In this document: piece after piece, positions 23,971 to 36,777 of the stretch | Position numbering within the stretch: the stretch's first letter is position 1 | Layout: each line of letters begins with the position of its first letter | Origin: Polyangia bacterium | GTDB taxonomy: Bacteria; Myxococcota_A; Polyangia; Nannocystales; Nannocystaceae | NCBI GenBank assembly: GCA_030430565.1 | Contig: JAUIKS010000041.1 | Span: 32,028-96,027, forward strand | Direction of reading: 5' to 3' | DNA: 64,000 nt | Notes under the pieces: generated by a model | The model's database searches: none | What the model was told of the DNA's origin: nothing | What the model saw: the letters and a program-made list of their open reading frames with translations, nothing else | Position numbers and translations under genes: made by a program

Positions 23971-24744
23971 CTACCGAAGCGTCGCCTCGCACACGTAGCC
24001 GGACTTTTGGTTATTGCAGGGCGCGGTGTACCAGCCGCCCTGGAGGTCGTTGTCGAGGTACACGCAGTTGAAGTCCGGCGACGCGATCGGGTGGCCGTCG
24101 GCCCAGTCCTCGTAGCCGTAGTCCGCGGGGGTCACGCCGTCGGGCCAGCGGTAGCTCCCCTCGTCCTCGAGGTCGTTGAGCCCGAGCCAGAAGAAGTCTG
24201 GGTCGGCTGGCCCTTCGAGCAGGATCATCGCGGCCTCGGCCATGGTCTCGGTCGTGACCAGCCGCGCGCCGCGGGCGTCGCAGCGCTCGAAGGCCTCCTG
24301 CCACGTGCGGTTGTCCCTGCACAGCCAGTAGGCGCTGTCGCCGTCCTCGAGCAGCGTGCAGTTGTCGCACTCTCGCTCGTTCGCCGGGGAGCGCTCGTCG
24401 ACGAGGCCGTCGCAGTCGTTGTCGACGCCGTCGCAGAGCTCCTCTACGCAGCCGCCGGTGGCGCCGGTCGTCATGGTGGCGTCGGTCGAGCCGTCGGTCG
24501 AGCCGTCGCTCGTCCCGGCGCCCGTGGCGTCGCTCGCGGTCATGACCGCGGCCGTCGTCGTCGTCGCGCTCGTCGAGCTCGAGCCGGTCGTCGTGGCGTC
24601 GCTCATCGCGACCGCGCTCGTCGTCGACGCGTTGGTCGAGACGGTCGAGTCCGCGCCTGGGCCGTCGTCCGTGAAGCAGCTCGCGGGCGCGAGCAGGGCG
24701 AGCAGGGCGAGCGAAGGCGCGACTGTGCGACCGCAGCGTTGCAA
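23971..24744 (-). CDS. Surface lipoprotein with a MopE-type metal-binding motif and a C-type lectin domain
   Basis: 257 aa from a TTG whose position fits the promoter exactly. The lipobox ends at Cys23 (APASC). A Ser/Thr/Ala linker (about 30-98) leads to CDGVDNDCDGLVDE, the repeat found in MopE and many myxobacterial surface proteins and often linked to metal binding. A C-type lectin-like fold follows (about 130-257): WLCRDNRTWQEAFERCDARG, FFWLGLNDLEDEGSYRWPDG, FNCVYLDNDLQGGWYTAPC and SGYVCEA, with the four expected cysteines. It may bind carbohydrate or protein on other cells. Confidence 0.9.
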   Translation of the reverse strand: MQRCGRTVAPSLALLALLAPASCFTDDGPGADSTVSTNASTTSAVAMSDATTTGSSSTSATTTTAAVMTASDATGAGTSDGSTDGSTDATMTTGATGGCVEELCDGVDNDCDGLVDERSPANERECDNCTLLEDGDSAYWLCRDNRTWQEAFERCDARGARLVTTETMAEAAMILLEGPADPDFFWLGLNDLEDEGSYRWPDGVTPADYGYEDWADGHPIASPDFNCVYLDNDLQGGWYTAPCNNQKSGYVCEATLR

Positions 24745-24750
24745 CGGGGC

Positions 24751-24756
24751 ATCATA
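24751..24756 (-). promoter_or_regulatory. -10 element TATGAT, leaderless TTG start of the lectin lipoprotein
   Basis: Near-consensus TATGAT on the minus strand, then six bases, then the TTG at 24744. It is one of the best -10 matches in the window. It decides the start codon, because no in-frame ATG or GTG sits at a suitable place. Confidence 0.55.
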
Positions 24757-24804
24757 CCGCGGGTCACGGGCGCTGGGGCGCGATCGCGCCGCGCCGCGAC
24801 CCTC

Positions 24805-27800
24805 CTAAAAGCGCAGCCGCAGCTCAAACTGCGCCGCGAGCGGGCGCTGGAACGCGGTCTCGACCCCAAAGTTCCCCTGCGGCGGGATGATGGTGCGCTG
24901 GTAGTAGTCCGTCGGGCTGCCGGGGCTCTGGATCTTGGCGTGCTTGATGTCATCGAGCGCGCCGCCGGCGACGGGCCGCGCCGCCGCGTACGAGTAGACC
25001 TCGTCGAGCCGCAGGATCACCTTGGCGTTGGTGACGTTGACGACGCGCGCGAGCAGCTCGAGCTCGAGCGAGCCGGAGAGCGGGTAGGCGTAGCCCATCA
25101 GCAGGTTCCACTGGTACAGCGGCTCCGTGCTGCCGCCGGCGCCGCGCGGCAGCACGTAGATCAGAAACAGCCCGTTGTAGCGGCTGTTGTCGGCGCGCAG
25201 GTTGATCGGCGTGCCGGAGGCGAAGCGGAAGCTCGTGCCGAGCGAGAGCCGGCCGAGGTCGCCGAGATCAAACTGGTAGGAGCCGTCGAGCTTGAGCAGG
25301 TGCGGGCGGTTGTCGTAGAGCGGGCCGAAGCTGTTGCGCACGAGCTCGGGGGTGTCGTACTGCGTGCTCGCGCCGAGGTTGACCGCGCCGGTGTCGCGAT
25401 CGAGCGAGCCGTCGTAGTTGCCGATCAGCCGGCTGTAGGTGTAGCTCGCGTACAGCAGCCAGCGCTTGGCGAAGCGCTTGGTGAAGCGCAGCGTCCAGGC
25501 GTCGTAGTTGCGGATCGGCCGTTCGAACATCGTGCCGATCCGGTCGAAGGCGTCGACGGTGAACGTGCAGCGGCTGAGCTCGCGCGCGGTGCGGTTGCGC
25601 AGCTCGTCGCCGGGATCGAAGCTGTCGTACTCGAGCTGCAGCCGGTCGCACTCGGCCTGCTGCTGCGCGATCGCCTGCTCCGAGACGGCCTCGCCGGGGT
25701 TGGCGATGATGTAGTTGAGCCCGCCGTTGGTCGAGACGTCCTCGACCGCGCGGCCGAGGCCGTTGTGCAGCCAGCTGACGCCGACGACGAGGTCCTCGAC
25801 GACCTCCTGGTCGTAGCCGAGCTGGAAGCGGTGGTTGAACTGCCCGCGCAGGCGCGGGACGACGACCCCCGGGGTCAGGCCGGTGGTCGATTGGTTGTTG
25901 TCGGGGCAGTACTCGGTCGGCTGCCCGTCCCGCGTGAAGGGGTGGTCGACGCCGTCGATGTTGACCGTGCCGGTGCAGTCCGAGAGCCGGTAGCTGCGGC
26001 GCACGGTCACGAGGCCGCCGAACACCCGGCTGTTGAGCTGCAGCGGCAGCTGGCGGTAGAATTGCCCGTAGCTGGCGTAGAGCCGGCTCTTGCCCTCGTC
26101 GGTCCAGTCGTAGGTCAGGCCCACCCGCGGCGCGATGTTGTCCCAGATCAGGAGCGCCCGGTTGCCGAGCACGTCGCGCATGTCCTGGACCTCCCAGCGC
26201 ACGCCCGCGCTGAGGTAGAGGTTCGTCCTCAGCTGCACGCGGTCCTGCAGGAACGCGGCGTAGTTCTGGGTGGCGAGCGAGGAGCGGTAGCTCTGGGCCC
26301 GCGCGCCGCCGCCGATCGGCGTAGCGATCGCGCGCAGGTCGTCTTGTTCGATCCGCACGCGCCCGTAGCCCAGCGTGTTGTGCTGCATCGGGTTCTCGGA
26401 GTTGATCAGCACCACGCGGTTGTTGTTGACGCGCGGGTAGGTGTCGAGCGTGTAGCGGTCCGAGGCCGGGTCGTAGCAGAACTCGCCGCCGCCGACCTGG
26501 CCCTCGGGGCAGCGGTCGTAGAAGTCCTCGGCGTTGCTGCCCGAGTAGGTCGAGACCGAGTCGCGCTCAACGTGCTCGACGCCGAAGCCGTACTTGAGCT
26601 GGTGCGCCGTGCTCGCGATGTCGAAGAAGTGGCTGACGCTCAGCTGGCCCTCGACGCGACGGCTGCGCTCCTCGTTGTACTGCCCGAGCCCGCCCGAGAG
26701 CCACATCCGGATCGGGCAGTCGACGCCCGGGAACGCGGCGCCGTTGCAGGCCTCGCTGACGCCCGGGACCGCGTTGAGCGCGGCGTCGCTGTCGAGGAAT
26801 TCGTAGAGGTCGCGGCCCTGGGTGCTGGACTCCTGCGTCAGCGGCAGGTCCTTGAGCGAGGGGTTGTCGAGCCGCCAGGCCTCGGTGTAGCGGCTCTGGA
26901 AGAACGAGACGCCGGCGTCGATCTCGACCTTGTCCTTGGCGACGCGCCCGTTGTAGCTGAGGCCGACCTGCGTCGCGTTCGACAGCGTCATGCCGAAGTG
27001 GTCGTTGACGACGCCGGTCGCGACCCGCGAGGAGCCGCCGAGCGTGCGGAAGGGGTTGGTGCCGAAGGTCGTCGGCACCTCGTCGTTGGGCAGCCGGTAG
27101 CTCGTCCGGTGCCAGCGCGGGCCGCCGCCGCCCGAGAGCGTGAGCATGTGCTTGGGCGAGATGACCCAGTCGACGCGGGCGAAGAAGCCGAGGTCAAAGA
27201 CCCAGGTCGGGAACCGCTGCTCGGCGAACTTCTCGGTCTGGATGTAGTTCCCGCCGGCGACGCAGTCGTTGTCGCCGTTCTTGTAGGGGCAGCTCGCGAA
27301 GCCGCCGGAGCCGTCTCGGTCGACGCGCCGGTAGAACGACTGGACCAGCGAGTTGAGGCCGCCGCCCGGCGCGACCCCGACCGCGAAGAACAGACGATCG
27401 CGGACCAGCGGGCCGGTGAGGGTGACGACGCCCTGGAACGCGTGGTCGGCGAACACGCTCGCGCGCAGCGCCTCGTCGGTCTCGGTGATCAGGCGCGGCT
27501 GGGCGAGGCGCGGCGAGTAGCGCACCACCGCCTGCCCGCGCAGCTCGTTGCTGCCGCGTCGGCGCCTGGCCTGGACGAGCCCGCCCGAGGCCCCGCCGAA
27601 CTCCGCGTCGAAGCCGGCCTCGGAGACCTCCACCGTCTGGATGAACTCCTGCACGATCGTCGCGCCGACCGTGCCGAAGCTCGGGTTGGTCACGTTCGCG
27701 CCGTCGACCGAGTACTTGCTCTCGTCCCCGCCCGTGCCGGACAGCCGGATGCCCGCGGCGTCGGCCGTGGCGGTCGGCGCGAGGTCGACGACCGCCGTGA

Positions 27801-28371
27801 AGTCGCGGCTCCCCCCGCCCACCGGCACGTCGCGCGCGGCGTCGAGGTCGACGTGCGTGCTGGCGTTGGCGTCGCTGCGGACCGCGTTCGCGCGCACGAC
27901 GACGACGCGCTTGAGCGCGTCGCTGGGGTCGATCAAGAACCGCGCGCGGAACCGGGCGCCGCGCGGCAGCTCGGTGACCTGGGCGCTGTTCGCCTCGCCG
28001 TAGAGGACCTGGACGGTGTAGTTGCCCGGCGGGAGCTCGGTGAAGCGAAACCGCCCCAGGCCGTCGGTCGAGGCCTCGCGCGTGCCCTGGATGCACGCGC
28101 ACTGCAGCAGCACCAGCGCGCCCTCGATCTCGCCCCCGGTGCTCTTGTCGACGACGATGCCGACGATCTCGCCCTGCTGCGTCGGCGCGTCACGGGTCGC
28201 GGACGCCGAAGGTTGAGACGGGGGCTGGGCGCGGGCGGGACCGGCGACGCCGAGGCCGAGGAGGCACCCGCCAAGCACCACGGCGTGACGCCACGCGAGC
28301 GCGCGCGCTCGTGTTCGGAGAAGAGGCCGCGCGCGTTCGCGTGCTGAGCTCCTGAGTCGAGTCCAGGGCAT
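24805..28371 (-). CDS. TonB-dependent outer-membrane receptor, Oar-like, with a carboxypeptidase-regulatory domain
   Basis: 1188 aa. A signal peptide (basic start, hydrophobic 30-45, ends ARAQ) is followed by a CarboxypepD_reg-like beta-sandwich (about 66-150: GEIVGIVVDKSTGGEIEG, then GRFRFTELPPGNYTVQVLYG). The plug domain (about 170-290) has YSVDGANVTNPSFGTVG. A very large beta-barrel ends in LRLRF, with the terminal Phe usual for outer-membrane barrels. This architecture is that of Oar of Myxococcus, which exports or imports proteins. The start ATG at 28371 lies behind a TATGCT hexamer (28412-28417), which rules out an earlier ATG at 28416 overlapping it. No TonB/ExbBD genes are in the window. 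Confidence 0.9.
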   Translation of the reverse strand: MPWTRLRSSARERARPLLRTRARALAWRHAVVLGGCLLGLGVAGPARAQPPSQPSASATRDAPTQQGEIVGIVVDKSTGGEIEGALVLLQCACIQGTREASTDGLGRFRFTELPPGNYTVQVLYGEANSAQVTELPRGARFRARFLIDPSDALKRVVVVRANAVRSDANASTHVDLDAARDVPVGGGSRDFTAVVDLAPTATADAAGIRLSGTGGDESKYSVDGANVTNPSFGTVGATIVQEFIQTVEVSEAGFDAEFGGASGGLVQARRRRGSNELRGQAVVRYSPRLAQPRLITETDEALRASVFADHAFQGVVTLTGPLVRDRLFFAVGVAPGGGLNSLVQSFYRRVDRDGSGGFASCPYKNGDNDCVAGGNYIQTEKFAEQRFPTWVFDLGFFARVDWVISPKHMLTLSGGGGPRWHRTSYRLPNDEVPTTFGTNPFRTLGGSSRVATGVVNDHFGMTLSNATQVGLSYNGRVAKDKVEIDAGVSFFQSRYTEAWRLDNPSLKDLPLTQESSTQGRDLYEFLDSDAALNAVPGVSEACNGAAFPGVDCPIRMWLSGGLGQYNEERSRRVEGQLSVSHFFDIASTAHQLKYGFGVEHVERDSVSTYSGSNAEDFYDRCPEGQVGGGEFCYDPASDRYTLDTYPRVNNNRVVLINSENPMQHNTLGYGRVRIEQDDLRAIATPIGGGARAQSYRSSLATQNYAAFLQDRVQLRTNLYLSAGVRWEVQDMRDVLGNRALLIWDNIAPRVGLTYDWTDEGKSRLYASYGQFYRQLPLQLNSRVFGGLVTVRRSYRLSDCTGTVNIDGVDHPFTRDGQPTEYCPDNNQSTTGLTPGVVVPRLRGQFNHRFQLGYDQEVVEDLVVGVSWLHNGLGRAVEDVSTNGGLNYIIANPGEAVSEQAIAQQQAECDRLQLEYDSFDPGDELRNRTARELSRCTFTVDAFDRIGTMFERPIRNYDAWTLRFTKRFAKRWLLYASYTYSRLIGNYDGSLDRDTGAVNLGASTQYDTPELVRNSFGPLYDNRPHLLKLDGSYQFDLGDLGRLSLGTSFRFASGTPINLRADNSRYNGLFLIYVLPRGAGGSTEPLYQWNLLMGYAYPLSGSLELELLARVVNVTNAKVILRLDEVYSYAAARPVAGGALDDIKHAKIQSPGSPTDYYQRTIIPPQGNFGVETAFQRPLAAQFELRLRF

Positions 28372-28856
28372 CGGGTCCGCTGCGGCGCCGCGTCCGGCGT
28401 CCGCGTCCCGTAGCATATGACCACAACAGCGGGTCGCTGGGTTCCAGGGATCGCCGAGATTTTCCCGCCGTGGTACGGGCGCGGGGGCGCTGCGCGTAGA
28501 ACGCGGGGAGAAAGGCGCTCTGGTGACGCCTACGGGCAGGTCGCGCGTCCGGGCGAGACCTCGCGTGACGGGCTCGAGTCGATGTGCGTTGACGAGGTTC
28601 AAGCGCGCCGCGGTCAGCACGATTCTAGAAGCGCTCCCGATGAGCGTGACGTCGAAGTGGTGCGACGATCGGGCGAGCCGCGTTCGCGTCTGCGGGGCGT
28701 CGCGCTGCGGCGAGCGTCGCGGCGCGGGACGAGCGAGCGCGAACGCTCGGGCGGTGGGCGCTCGCCTCCGCGCGTGAACGATCGCGGTGAGTCCCTGCCA
28801 TACTCTCGAGGCATGCTCGACCGCTCGCGCGACGCCGGGAGGAGGTCGCCTCGACC
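28372..28856. other. Divergent intergenic region between the TonB receptor and the Ser/Thr kinase
   Basis: 485 bases. The receptor side holds a TATGCT -10-like hexamer (28412-28417, minus strand), giving a leader of roughly 35 bases. The kinase side has TACTCT (28801-28806) as a candidate -10 and a strong GGAGGAGGT (28838-28846), ten bases before the GTG at 28857. The middle (28440-28790) is GC-rich with many short frames, none convincing. Confidence 0.55.
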
Positions 28857-31754
<2,898 letters not shown>

Positions 31755-31760
31755 CGCGCC

Positions 31761-31776
31761 CCCGCGGCGCCGCGGG
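31761..31776. terminator. Perfect 16-bp GC palindrome after the kinase gene, possible terminator hairpin
   Basis: CCCGCGGCGCCGCGGG begins six bases after the kinase stop codon. It could fold into a strong hairpin, but no T-tract follows, so an intrinsic terminator is only possible. GC-rich palindromes also arise by chance here. Confidence 0.3.
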
Positions 31777-31812
31777 ATGAAGAACGCGGCGCGGTCTCCG
31801 TCAAGGTAGGGG

Positions 31813-32394
31813 ATGGGTCAGCGCGCGCAGCTCGTGCTCGCGGTGACGAGCGCGTTGACGGTCGTCAGTGTGCTCGCGCTGGTCCGCTACGACCGAGCGC
31901 GCCCCCGTCGAGCGCGCTCGCTGCAGGCGCCTGACGTGGGTCGAGGCGCGCCGGGTCGCGCCGCGCCGCAGGCCGTGCCCGGCGCGGACGCGCGCGCGCC
32001 CGCGTCGTCTCGAACGAGGTGTCTGATCGAGCAGATCATCGGCTGTCGAGGACCGCGGGCCCCGCTGCCCGCGTCGCTCTCGCGCTACCGCGAGGCGCTG
32101 GGCGACCCCGAGCAGTTCCCGCGCTACGGATCGTTCTCGCCCGGCGAGCGCCGCGAGGGGCCGCTCCCGCTCCGCGCGGAGCTCGAGGGCGTGGAGGCGA
32201 CGCTGACGAGCGCGGGGGCGCGTGGCGGCCCGCGGCGCTCCTATCATCTCGAGCTGCGCGCGGGGGTCGAGCCCGCGCTTGAGCGGCTGGCGTCGTTTGA
32301 CTTTCGCGTCGAGGATCACGAGACGCTCTACGCGCCGCGTCGGGTGGGCGACGAGCTGCGGATCCTGGCGATCACGTGTCACTCGCGTGAGTGA
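31813..32394 (+). CDS. Membrane-anchored hypothetical protein
   Basis: 193 aa. One N-terminal helix (about 6-24, QLVLAVTSALTVVSVLALV) is followed by an Arg/Ala/Pro-rich linker and a periplasmic domain (about 70-190) with SLSRYREALGDPEQFPRYGSF, then beta-rich SYHLELRAGV and ERLASFDFRVEDHETLYAPR. A long overlapping frame on the other strand looks like a shadow, because it has no hydrophobic start and is very Arg-rich. No family recognised. Its end overlaps the MglA-like gene by 16 bases (convergent). Confidence 0.55.
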   Translation: MGQRAQLVLAVTSALTVVSVLALVRYDRARPRRARSLQAPDVGRGAPGRAAPQAVPGADARAPASSRTRCLIEQIIGCRGPRAPLPASLSRYREALGDPEQFPRYGSFSPGERREGPLPLRAELEGVEATLTSAGARGGPRRSYHLELRAGVEPALERLASFDFRVEDHETLYAPRRVGDELRILAITCHSRE

Positions 32395-32975
32395 CGGCGT
32401 TGACGCTCGCGCGCGATGACTCGTCGCAGGAGCTCGTGCACCGGCGCGACGACGCCGCGTCCCTCCCCGGGGTGGGAGCAGAACGAGCTCCAGCGCTCGC
32501 GGTTGAGCTGTCGCTCGAGCTCCTCGACGGCGACCGCGTCGGGCTGATCGAGCATGGTGTACTGCACGACCGCGGGCAGCTCGGCGAGCGCGCGCCCAGC
32601 CTCCTCGAGGTAGTACTCCAGCGCGAGCGCGCGCTCGTGGTTCTCGTCCATCCGATCGGGGCGCGCGTCGAACATCAAGATCAGCCCGTCGACCCCCTTG
32701 AGGAGCGCCAGGTCAAAGCAGCGCCCGTACGGCCCGGCGGGTTTGCAGTAGAGGTGGGCGCGGACGCGGCGGCCAGCGAGCCGCAGCGAGGGCAGCGGCT
32801 CGAAGTCGAAGTGCTCGAGCGCCTCGTACAGCGTCGTCGTCGTGACGAGCTGGCCGCGTCGTGACTCGGGCGCGCGTCGGAAGATCGTCCGCAGGCTCGT
32901 CTGCTTGCCCGCGCACCCAGGTCCCCAGTAGGCGAGCTTGAAGTTGGCGACGCCGCCCAGGTAGTCGACGTACAT
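32379..32975 (-). CDS. MglA-like small GTPase with broken nucleotide-binding motifs
   Basis: 198 aa, close in length to MglA (195). It follows the family from end to end: VDYLGGVANFKLAYWGPG, HLYCKPAGPYGRCFDLALLK at the G3/switch 2 region, GVDGLILMFDARPDRMDENH, and ALAELPAVVQYTMLDQPDAV. Two key places deviate. The P-loop (18-27) reads GPGCAGKQTS, with Gln where a Ser/Thr should bind magnesium, and the G4 N/TKxD motif reads TMLD. MglA controls polarity and motility; this copy may bind nucleotide weakly or not at all and could be a regulatory decoy. A GGAGG stands about 12 bases before the ATG at 32975. It has no adjacent mglB. Confidence 0.85.
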   Translation of the reverse strand: MYVDYLGGVANFKLAYWGPGCAGKQTSLRTIFRRAPESRRGQLVTTTTLYEALEHFDFEPLPSLRLAGRRVRAHLYCKPAGPYGRCFDLALLKGVDGLILMFDARPDRMDENHERALALEYYLEEAGRALAELPAVVQYTMLDQPDAVAVEELERQLNRERWSSFCSHPGEGRGVVAPVHELLRRVIARERQRRHSRE

Positions 32976-33000
32976 CGCGCGTGCGGCCTCCGGCGGGCGG

Positions 33001-34257
33001 CTAGTCCGCGTGCAGGATCACGCGCTCCCAGTCGCCGCCGAGCCCGAGGTTCGCGCCGCAGCGGGTGCCGGAGTTCGTGTTCCCGTTGCTGGTGCGCCAG
33101 CACAGGCGCTGCTCGGCGTTGACGTTCTGAACGTCGCAGGGGGCGCGGTTGATCGGGTCGCCCTGCTTCGCGAAGCCCCACGACCAGGAGTCGCTGAAGT
33201 ACCAGCCGACGCCGTTGGCGATGTTCGGCGTGTTGCCCTGCCCGGTGTTGAAGGTGACGGCGGCGCGCGGCGCGTGGGCGAGCAGCGCGTAGGTGTCGCT
33301 GCCGACCTCGCGGCAGGCGAGCATCAGGTTCGCCTTGGTGCAGTTGCTGTTGATGATCGCGTTGATGCTCGTGCCGGTGTTGCTGTACGGGCTGCTCCAG
33401 CAGATGTCCCAGCCGAACAGCTCAGACTCGGGGACGTCGAGCTGCGGCCCCATCGCGGAGTAGGTCGGCGTGATCGTGCAGTCGTTCTCGCAGCCGTCGC
33501 CGAGGACGTCGTTGCCGTCGTCGCACTCCTCGACATCGAACCACTCGATGCCGTCGCCGCAGACCGCGTTCACGCACTCGGTCGTGCACTCGTTCCAGTC
33601 CTTGTCGTCGCCGTCGTCGCACTCCTCGCCCGCGGACACGTTGAGGACCTCGTCGCCGCAGACCGAGGTCGTGCAGTCCTCGTTGCAGCTCGCCGACTCG
33701 CCCATGTCGTCGCAGTCCTCCGCGCCGACCCAGATCTCGCCGTCGCCGCAGACCGCCTTGATGCAGTTCGCCAGGCAGGCGTCGTCGTCGGCGTCGTTGC
33801 CGTCGTCGCACTCCTCGCCCGGCTGGACCTCGCCGTCGCCGCAGTTCGCGGAGATGCACTCGTTGGTGCAGCCGTCGTCATCGATGTCGTTGCCGTCGTC
33901 GCAGCCCTCGACCCCCGCCCAGACCACGCCGTCGCCGCAGGTCGGCAGCGCGCAGTTGGGGAGGCAGCCGTCGGTGAACACGTCGTTGCCGTCGTCGCAC
34001 TCCTCGTCGTCGTCGAGCACGCCGTCGCCGCAGTCGGGCGGGGGCTCGGTCATCGTCGTGCCCGCGGTCGTCGGGTCAGGCGTGGCGGTGGTGCCGGTGC
34101 TGGCGTCGGCCGAGGTCGACGACGGGGCCGTCGAGGCCGACATCATGCCGGTGCTCGCGGTCTCGAGGGAGTCGCTCTGCCCCTGCGCGCACGCGCCGAG
34201 CAGCGACGCGAGCGCGATAACGGCGGGCAGCCGCGAGCCAAGACAAGAAATACGCAT
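33001..34257 (-). CDS. Lipoprotein with six DUF4215 cysteine-rich repeats
   Basis: 418 aa. The lipobox ends at Cys23 (LGAC); a Ser/Thr linker (about 28-75) follows. Six repeats of the form CGDGxxxxxEECDDGNxxxxDGCxxxC (about 76-275) match DUF4215, the myxobacterial cysteine-rich repeat. One is degenerate (EDCDDMGESASC). The C-terminal domain (about 285-418) has WDICWSSPYSNTG and GVGWYFSDSWSWGF, and its own cysteines. These repeats are expected to be disulphide-bonded and calcium- or ligand-binding on the surface. The start has a candidate -10 GACCAT six bases upstream with TTGAAC 17 bases further. Confidence 0.9.
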   Translation of the reverse strand: MRISCLGSRLPAVIALASLLGACAQGQSDSLETASTGMMSASTAPSSTSADASTGTTATPDPTTAGTTMTEPPPDCGDGVLDDDEECDDGNDVFTDGCLPNCALPTCGDGVVWAGVEGCDDGNDIDDDGCTNECISANCGDGEVQPGEECDDGNDADDDACLANCIKAVCGDGEIWVGAEDCDDMGESASCNEDCTTSVCGDEVLNVSAGEECDDGDDKDWNECTTECVNAVCGDGIEWFDVEECDDGNDVLGDGCENDCTITPTYSAMGPQLDVPESELFGWDICWSSPYSNTGTSINAIINSNCTKANLMLACREVGSDTYALLAHAPRAAVTFNTGQGNTPNIANGVGWYFSDSWSWGFAKQGDPINRAPCDVQNVNAEQRLCWRTSNGNTNSGTRCGANLGLGGDWERVILHAD

Positions 34258-34689
34258 GCGTCGATGGTCCCCGAGAAGAGCGATATGTTCAAGGATTCAT
34301 GTGATTTGGAGCATGTTACAGCATTCATGTTGATTCTCGCGGTCGCTCGGCGCGTGCGCCGGGGCGCGCGGCGGTCGCGTTCGCTTGCGAGCCGCGGGGC
34401 CTGGAACCGCTCGGCCGGCGCGTGTCACCAGCGCAGATGCGCGCGCCGGAGGTCGCGCCGCCGCCCGGCGGGCGCGGTCGGGCGCGCCTGCGGGAGCGCG
34501 CGGTCGGGCCTCTACGAGGCTGACTGTATAGACATGTTTCGCCGCGCCGCCGAGGCGCGCGGTCGCAGCCGAGATCGCGTCGGGTCGCGGCGCGGGGACG
34601 ATGTGCGCGTGACGGCGTCGTTGTCGTGACGCGTCGCGGCGGCGCACGAGCTCGCGCCCGCGCGCGCGGATCGGGGGCGCTCGGGCGCG
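34258..34689. other. Intergenic region with an A+T-rich pocket
   Basis: 432 bases, no convincing gene. Next to the DUF4215 gene, 34282-34338 is unusually A+T-rich and carries two ATTCATGT copies (34295-34302 and 34323-34330, 28 bases apart) with GCATGTTA between. Further right it is GC-rich, with TGAC-N6-GACA (34521-34534) overlapping ACATGT. The first pocket lies just upstream of a candidate TTGAAC/GACCAT promoter for the DUF4215 gene and may hold operator sites. Confidence 0.45.
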
Positions 34690-34935
34690 TCAGTTCGAGG
34701 CCGACTTCACGACGCCGCGAATAGCGATCGTCTGCGGGCGCTGCGGGACCGGCACGTCGGCCTCGACGAAGTGCACCAGCTGGACCCGCGAGCTCGCCGG
34801 GTCGCGCTCCATCCCGTCCCGCGCCCAGCGGACCGGATCCTCGGCGTCGGTCCAGCCGCAGGCGTTGTAGTTGCCGCGCTCGTCCACGACGACGGCGATC
34901 CGCACGCGGACGGTCTTCTGCTCCTCGCTCTTCAT
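34690..34935 (-). CDS. Small hypothetical protein
   Basis: 81 aa, soluble and balanced in composition. A strand (TVRVRIAVVVDERGNYNACGW), a short helix (DAEDPVRWARDGME) and a second strand (SRVQLVHFVEADVPVP) suggest a compact alpha/beta fold. Codon use looks coding and the frame is unusually regular for its length. GAGGGTAGG immediately before the ATG may serve as a ribosome-binding site. No family is recognised. It stands alone between two divergent signals. Confidence 0.68.
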   Translation of the reverse strand: MKSEEQKTVRVRIAVVVDERGNYNACGWTDAEDPVRWARDGMERDPASSRVQLVHFVEADVPVPQRPQTIAIRGVVKSASN

Positions 34936-35151
34936 CCTACCCTCGCTCCCCGCCCACGGCCCGCCGCGCGCGGAGGGCGTGGACGTCGACCCGTCAGTAC
35001 CCGGACCGAGTCACGCGCGCGTTGATTCCAATGCCGCGGCGAAAAACCACGCGGCGCGCGTGAGCAGCCCGACGACGCGCGCACCGGCGCCCGAGGGCTT
35101 AATATGAACGTTCGGACATGAGCAACGGCGCGCTTCAGCTCGCCCGCGCGG

Positions 35152-36612
<1,461 letters not shown>

Positions 36613-36620
36613 GGCCGGTC

Positions 36621-36626
36621 AGCATA
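36621..36626 (-). promoter_or_regulatory. -10 element TATGCT, near-leaderless start of the kinase at 36612
   Basis: On the minus strand TATGCT is followed by eight bases and the ATG. It faces a second -10 element for the gene at 36778 in the same 165-base gap. Confidence 0.5.
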
Positions 36627-36765
36627 TCACTGGAGCCGGCGCGGAACACTGGTTGATAAGGCGCCCTCGGCCTCGCTCCGCGCGCGTCAGCGCTCGCGCG
36701 CGGAGCGAGCTCAGGGTCGCGGCGCCCGGCGCTGAAGTCGGGAATGCGCGCGGCCGTGCGCCGCG

Positions 36766-36771
36766 TACACT
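36766..36771 (+). promoter_or_regulatory. -10 element TACACT, leaderless start of the transglutaminase-like gene
   Basis: TACACT ends six bases before the GTG at 36778, so transcription should start on the start codon. The short gap (gagggc) offers no usable Shine-Dalgarno site. Confidence 0.5.
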
Positions 36772-36777
36772 GAGGGC

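Noticed and set aside
24007..28347. A 1446-residue open frame antisense to the TonB receptor
   Set aside because: It is a by-product of GC-rich codon use opposite the receptor; its composition is Arg/Ala/Val/Glu-rich with no domains.
31801..32382. A minus-strand gene instead of the membrane-anchored protein at 31813-32394
   Set aside because: The minus frame is Arg-rich without structure; the plus frame has a hydrophobic N-terminal anchor and balanced beta-rich composition. Some doubt remains.
33010..34629. A 539-residue frame opposite the DUF4215 lipoprotein
   Set aside because: Mirror of the Cys/Asp-rich repeats; the repetitive GTCGTCGC pattern is due to the antisense of the repeats.
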